From Reclinomonas americana ATCC 50394 (taxonomy: Eukaryota > Jakobida > Jakobea > Jakobida), in the NCBI GenBank assembly GCA_048213135.1, contig PS015010.1, positions 62,001 to 126,000 of the forward strand: a DNA stretch of 64,000 nt, written 5' to 3'. Below, piece by piece: positions 62,379 through 64,000 of this stretch; the first letter of the stretch is position 1; each line of letters starts with the position of its first letter. Position numbers and translations under genes: made by a program. The notes beneath the pieces are model-generated. The model was given only the letters and a program-made list of their open reading frames with translations, searched no databases and was not told the DNA's origin.

Positions 62379-64000
62379 GTGAAAACTCTGCTTAAAACCA
62401 TTTTACCACTGCTGCTTATTTGCCGGGTCGCTCCGGCACAGGTTTTTTATTCCGGTGGCGCTACTGTTACCGTAGCAAATGGCGGCATTCTCTTTGTCAA
62501 CGGCGGTGCTGAATTTACCGGTGGAAGCACACTGGAAAACCACGGACAGATCACAACAACCAATAACTCAACCTTACCGGGTGCAGGTAATTTTGTACTG
62601 GGCGGTGCTTCGTCAGCCGGGGGCAATGGCAATTACCGCGTGGAGCAGGACTGGATCAACAGCGCCACTTTCAATGCCGGTAACAGTACCGTGGAATTGT
62701 TTGGCAATACCCTCCAGCAGATCACTTCTTTCAACAATACCTCAACTACTTTTCATCATCTCTTACTTACCGGCAGCGGAACCGGTAACAACAGGAAAAA
62801 ACAATTACTGAATGTTGACGCCCGTACCGGGATTGGCGGTGTGCTGACGATTAACAACAGGGAACTGGCGACTGGAGTGAATATTTTTTATGTAGATGAT
62901 CCGTCCCCGTCATCTGTAAGCAACAGTGCAGCGCCGGGCAATGAAGGCTTTGTAAGCAGCACCGGTGGTTATTTGTCGCGGGTTACCAACAGCAGTTCGT
63001 CTTATCTTTTTCCTGTAGGCTCATCGGCAGGTACTTTACGTTACCGCCCCCTGGCAGTGAAACCCGGCGATGCGGCGGTTAATACTTTCAGGGCAAGGCT
63101 GAATAATTATGACGCTACCACGGATGGTTTTAATATCAATCAGACAGGGATCGATGTATGTACTGTTAATCCGCTGTTCTATCATTCACTGCAGAGGACA
63201 TCAGGATCATCAGCGGCTGATGTTACACTTAGTTTTTCCCCTGCAGCAGATGGTAACTGGGCGCATATGGCCCGGTGGGCAACCGTGCCGGGAGAATGGA
63301 GCAGTATGGACCCGCCGGTAACGGGTACACTGGGCAGCCTGGCTACTGTTACACGGACATCCTGGAACTTCAGCGACAATGCCCCAGGCTATGCTTTATC
63401 AAAGGCAAGACCATTACCACCGCAATTGAATTGTCCTGCTTTCTGCGAACAATCGCTCAATAATATTTTTACCGCCACCGGTGCGCCTGCGGGTTACCTG
63501 TGGACGGTACCGCCGATGGCCACACTGGTATCGGGGCAGGGCACAGGCAGTATCCTCGTTAACTGGACAACCGGCACGGGCCCTGTATCTGTAGTGGCTG
63601 TAGGTGATCCGGGTTGTAACTCACTTCCCGCCAATTGTATTCCCGTTGTATACCCGTTACCGGATGCCCGCTTCAATGCTATAACACCTCATTCGCCTTA
63701 TTCGCTGGACTATACTTTCGCGGATGCCAGTTCCGGTGCGGGCCAGTGGAACTGGAATTTTGGCGATGGTAATATATCTTCAGAAATGTCGCCTGCTCAT
63801 CGTTTCCGGACGATTGGCGATTACCTGGTGAAGTTAAAAGTAACATCGGGACAGGGATGTACCGACGAAACTTCCCAATGGATATCCATCAAAAAATACA
63901 ATGTAAATGTGCCCAACAGCTTTACCCCGAACGGTGACGGAAGGAACGACCTGTTCCGCCCGCTGAGTGCCCCGGGTATGCCGCTGGTGCCCGGCGTATC
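62379..64000 (+). CDS. T9SS type B (CHU_C/gliding-associated) cargo protein, 5' part
   Basis: The frame opens at GTG (62379; a TTG lies one codon before) and runs to the window edge, at least 540 residues; no ATG is near, but the start gives a signal peptide (KTLLKTILPLLLICRVAPAQ). A beta-helix-like N-terminal region with GGATVTVANGGILFVNGG is followed by a PKD domain (about 435-505, FADASSGAGQWNWNFGDGNIS...HRFRTIGDYLVKLKVTS). The segment NVPNSFTPNGDGRNDLFRP then opens the type B sorting domain, which continues past 64000. It is probably surface-exposed and exported by SprA. Confidence 0.85.
   Translation, partial: MKTLLKTILPLLLICRVAPAQVFYSGGATVTVANGGILFVNGGAEFTGGSTLENHGQITTTNNSTLPGAGNFVLGGASSAGGNGNYRVEQDWINSATFNAGNSTVELFGNTLQQITSFNNTSTTFHHLLLTGSGTGNNRKKQLLNVDARTGIGGVLTINNRELATGVNIFYVDDPSPSSVSNSAAPGNEGFVSSTGGYLSRVTNSSSSYLFPVGSSAGTLRYRPLAVKPGDAAVNTFRARLNNYDATTDGFNINQTGIDVCTVNPLFYHSLQRTSGSSAADVTLSFSPAADGNWAHMARWATVPGEWSSMDPPVTGTLGSLATVTRTSWNFSDNAPGYALSKARPLPPQLNCPAFCEQSLNNIFTATGAPAGYLWTVPPMATLVSGQGTGSILVNWTTGTGPVSVVAVGDPGCNSLPANCIPVVYPLPDARFNAITPHSPYSLDYTFADASSGAGQWNWNFGDGNISSEMSPAHRFRTIGDYLVKLKVTSGQGCTDETSQWISIKKYNVNVPNSFTPNGDGRNDLFRPLSAPGMPLVPGV

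Overview
The window looks like a chromosomal contig of a Bacteroidota bacterium, most likely in or near the Chitinophagaceae. The signs are the giant type IX secretion (T9SS) translocon SprA, two T9SS cargo proteins with different C-terminal sorting domains, a short RpoD-type primary sigma factor, small conserved proteins of this phylum (DUF4476, START-like), and promoters of the TTTG / TAnnTTTG kind. No genus can be fixed from sequence alone.

Layout. 1-6.5 kb: the end of a membrane protein and a 2048-residue alpha-2-macroglobulin (A2M). 6.6-12.6 kb: a DUF4476 protein, succinyl-CoA ligase alpha (sucD), an Mla-type ABC transporter pair and a two-domain malic enzyme (maeB). 12.8-24 kb, all minus strand: a cell-envelope cluster with a lipoprotein A2M, PBP1C, a membrane-anchored papain-like peptidase, a periplasmic thioredoxin-like protein and a DUF4442 protein. 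24-36.8 kb: lysA, mrp, a small secreted protein, aroK, a DUF423 protein, a sensor kinase, ftsK, pth, a FAH-family hydrolase and a fused E1 alpha-beta 2-oxoacid dehydrogenase, followed by a tRNA with a CAT anticodon. 37-49 kb: an M20 dipeptidase, an lptF-like/Tat-SOD/membrane protein operon, rpoD, a 2-oxoacid dehydrogenase E2 (sucB-like), an RsmB-like RNA methyltransferase and a T9SS-secreted subtilase. 49-53 kb: an S41 peptidase, then a lower-GC accessory island with three small genes, palindromic repeats and a 31-N gap. 53-64 kb: fabH, ruvA-sprA and the start of a T9SS type B cargo protein.

The least explained signal is in the intergenic DNA. Many spacers hold degenerate tandem arrays with a unit of exactly 7 or 8 bp. 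Their sequences differ from site to site but the period is kept. Several arrays begin at, or overlap, the stop codon of the gene beside them. A T-rich family instead lies just upstream of start codons and can carry a perfect -7 promoter box. Two arrays are joined to a hairpin-rich interspersed repeat present twice in inverted orientation. Other notable items are a perfect orphan promoter followed by a hairpin (candidate small RNA), a tRNA followed by a decayed half-copy of itself with its terminator, and two short elements with terminal inverted repeats.

Functionally the window is mostly housekeeping (TCA and anaplerotic enzymes, DNA translocation, fatty acid initiation, tRNA and rRNA maintenance) combined with envelope biogenesis, protease control and T9SS export.
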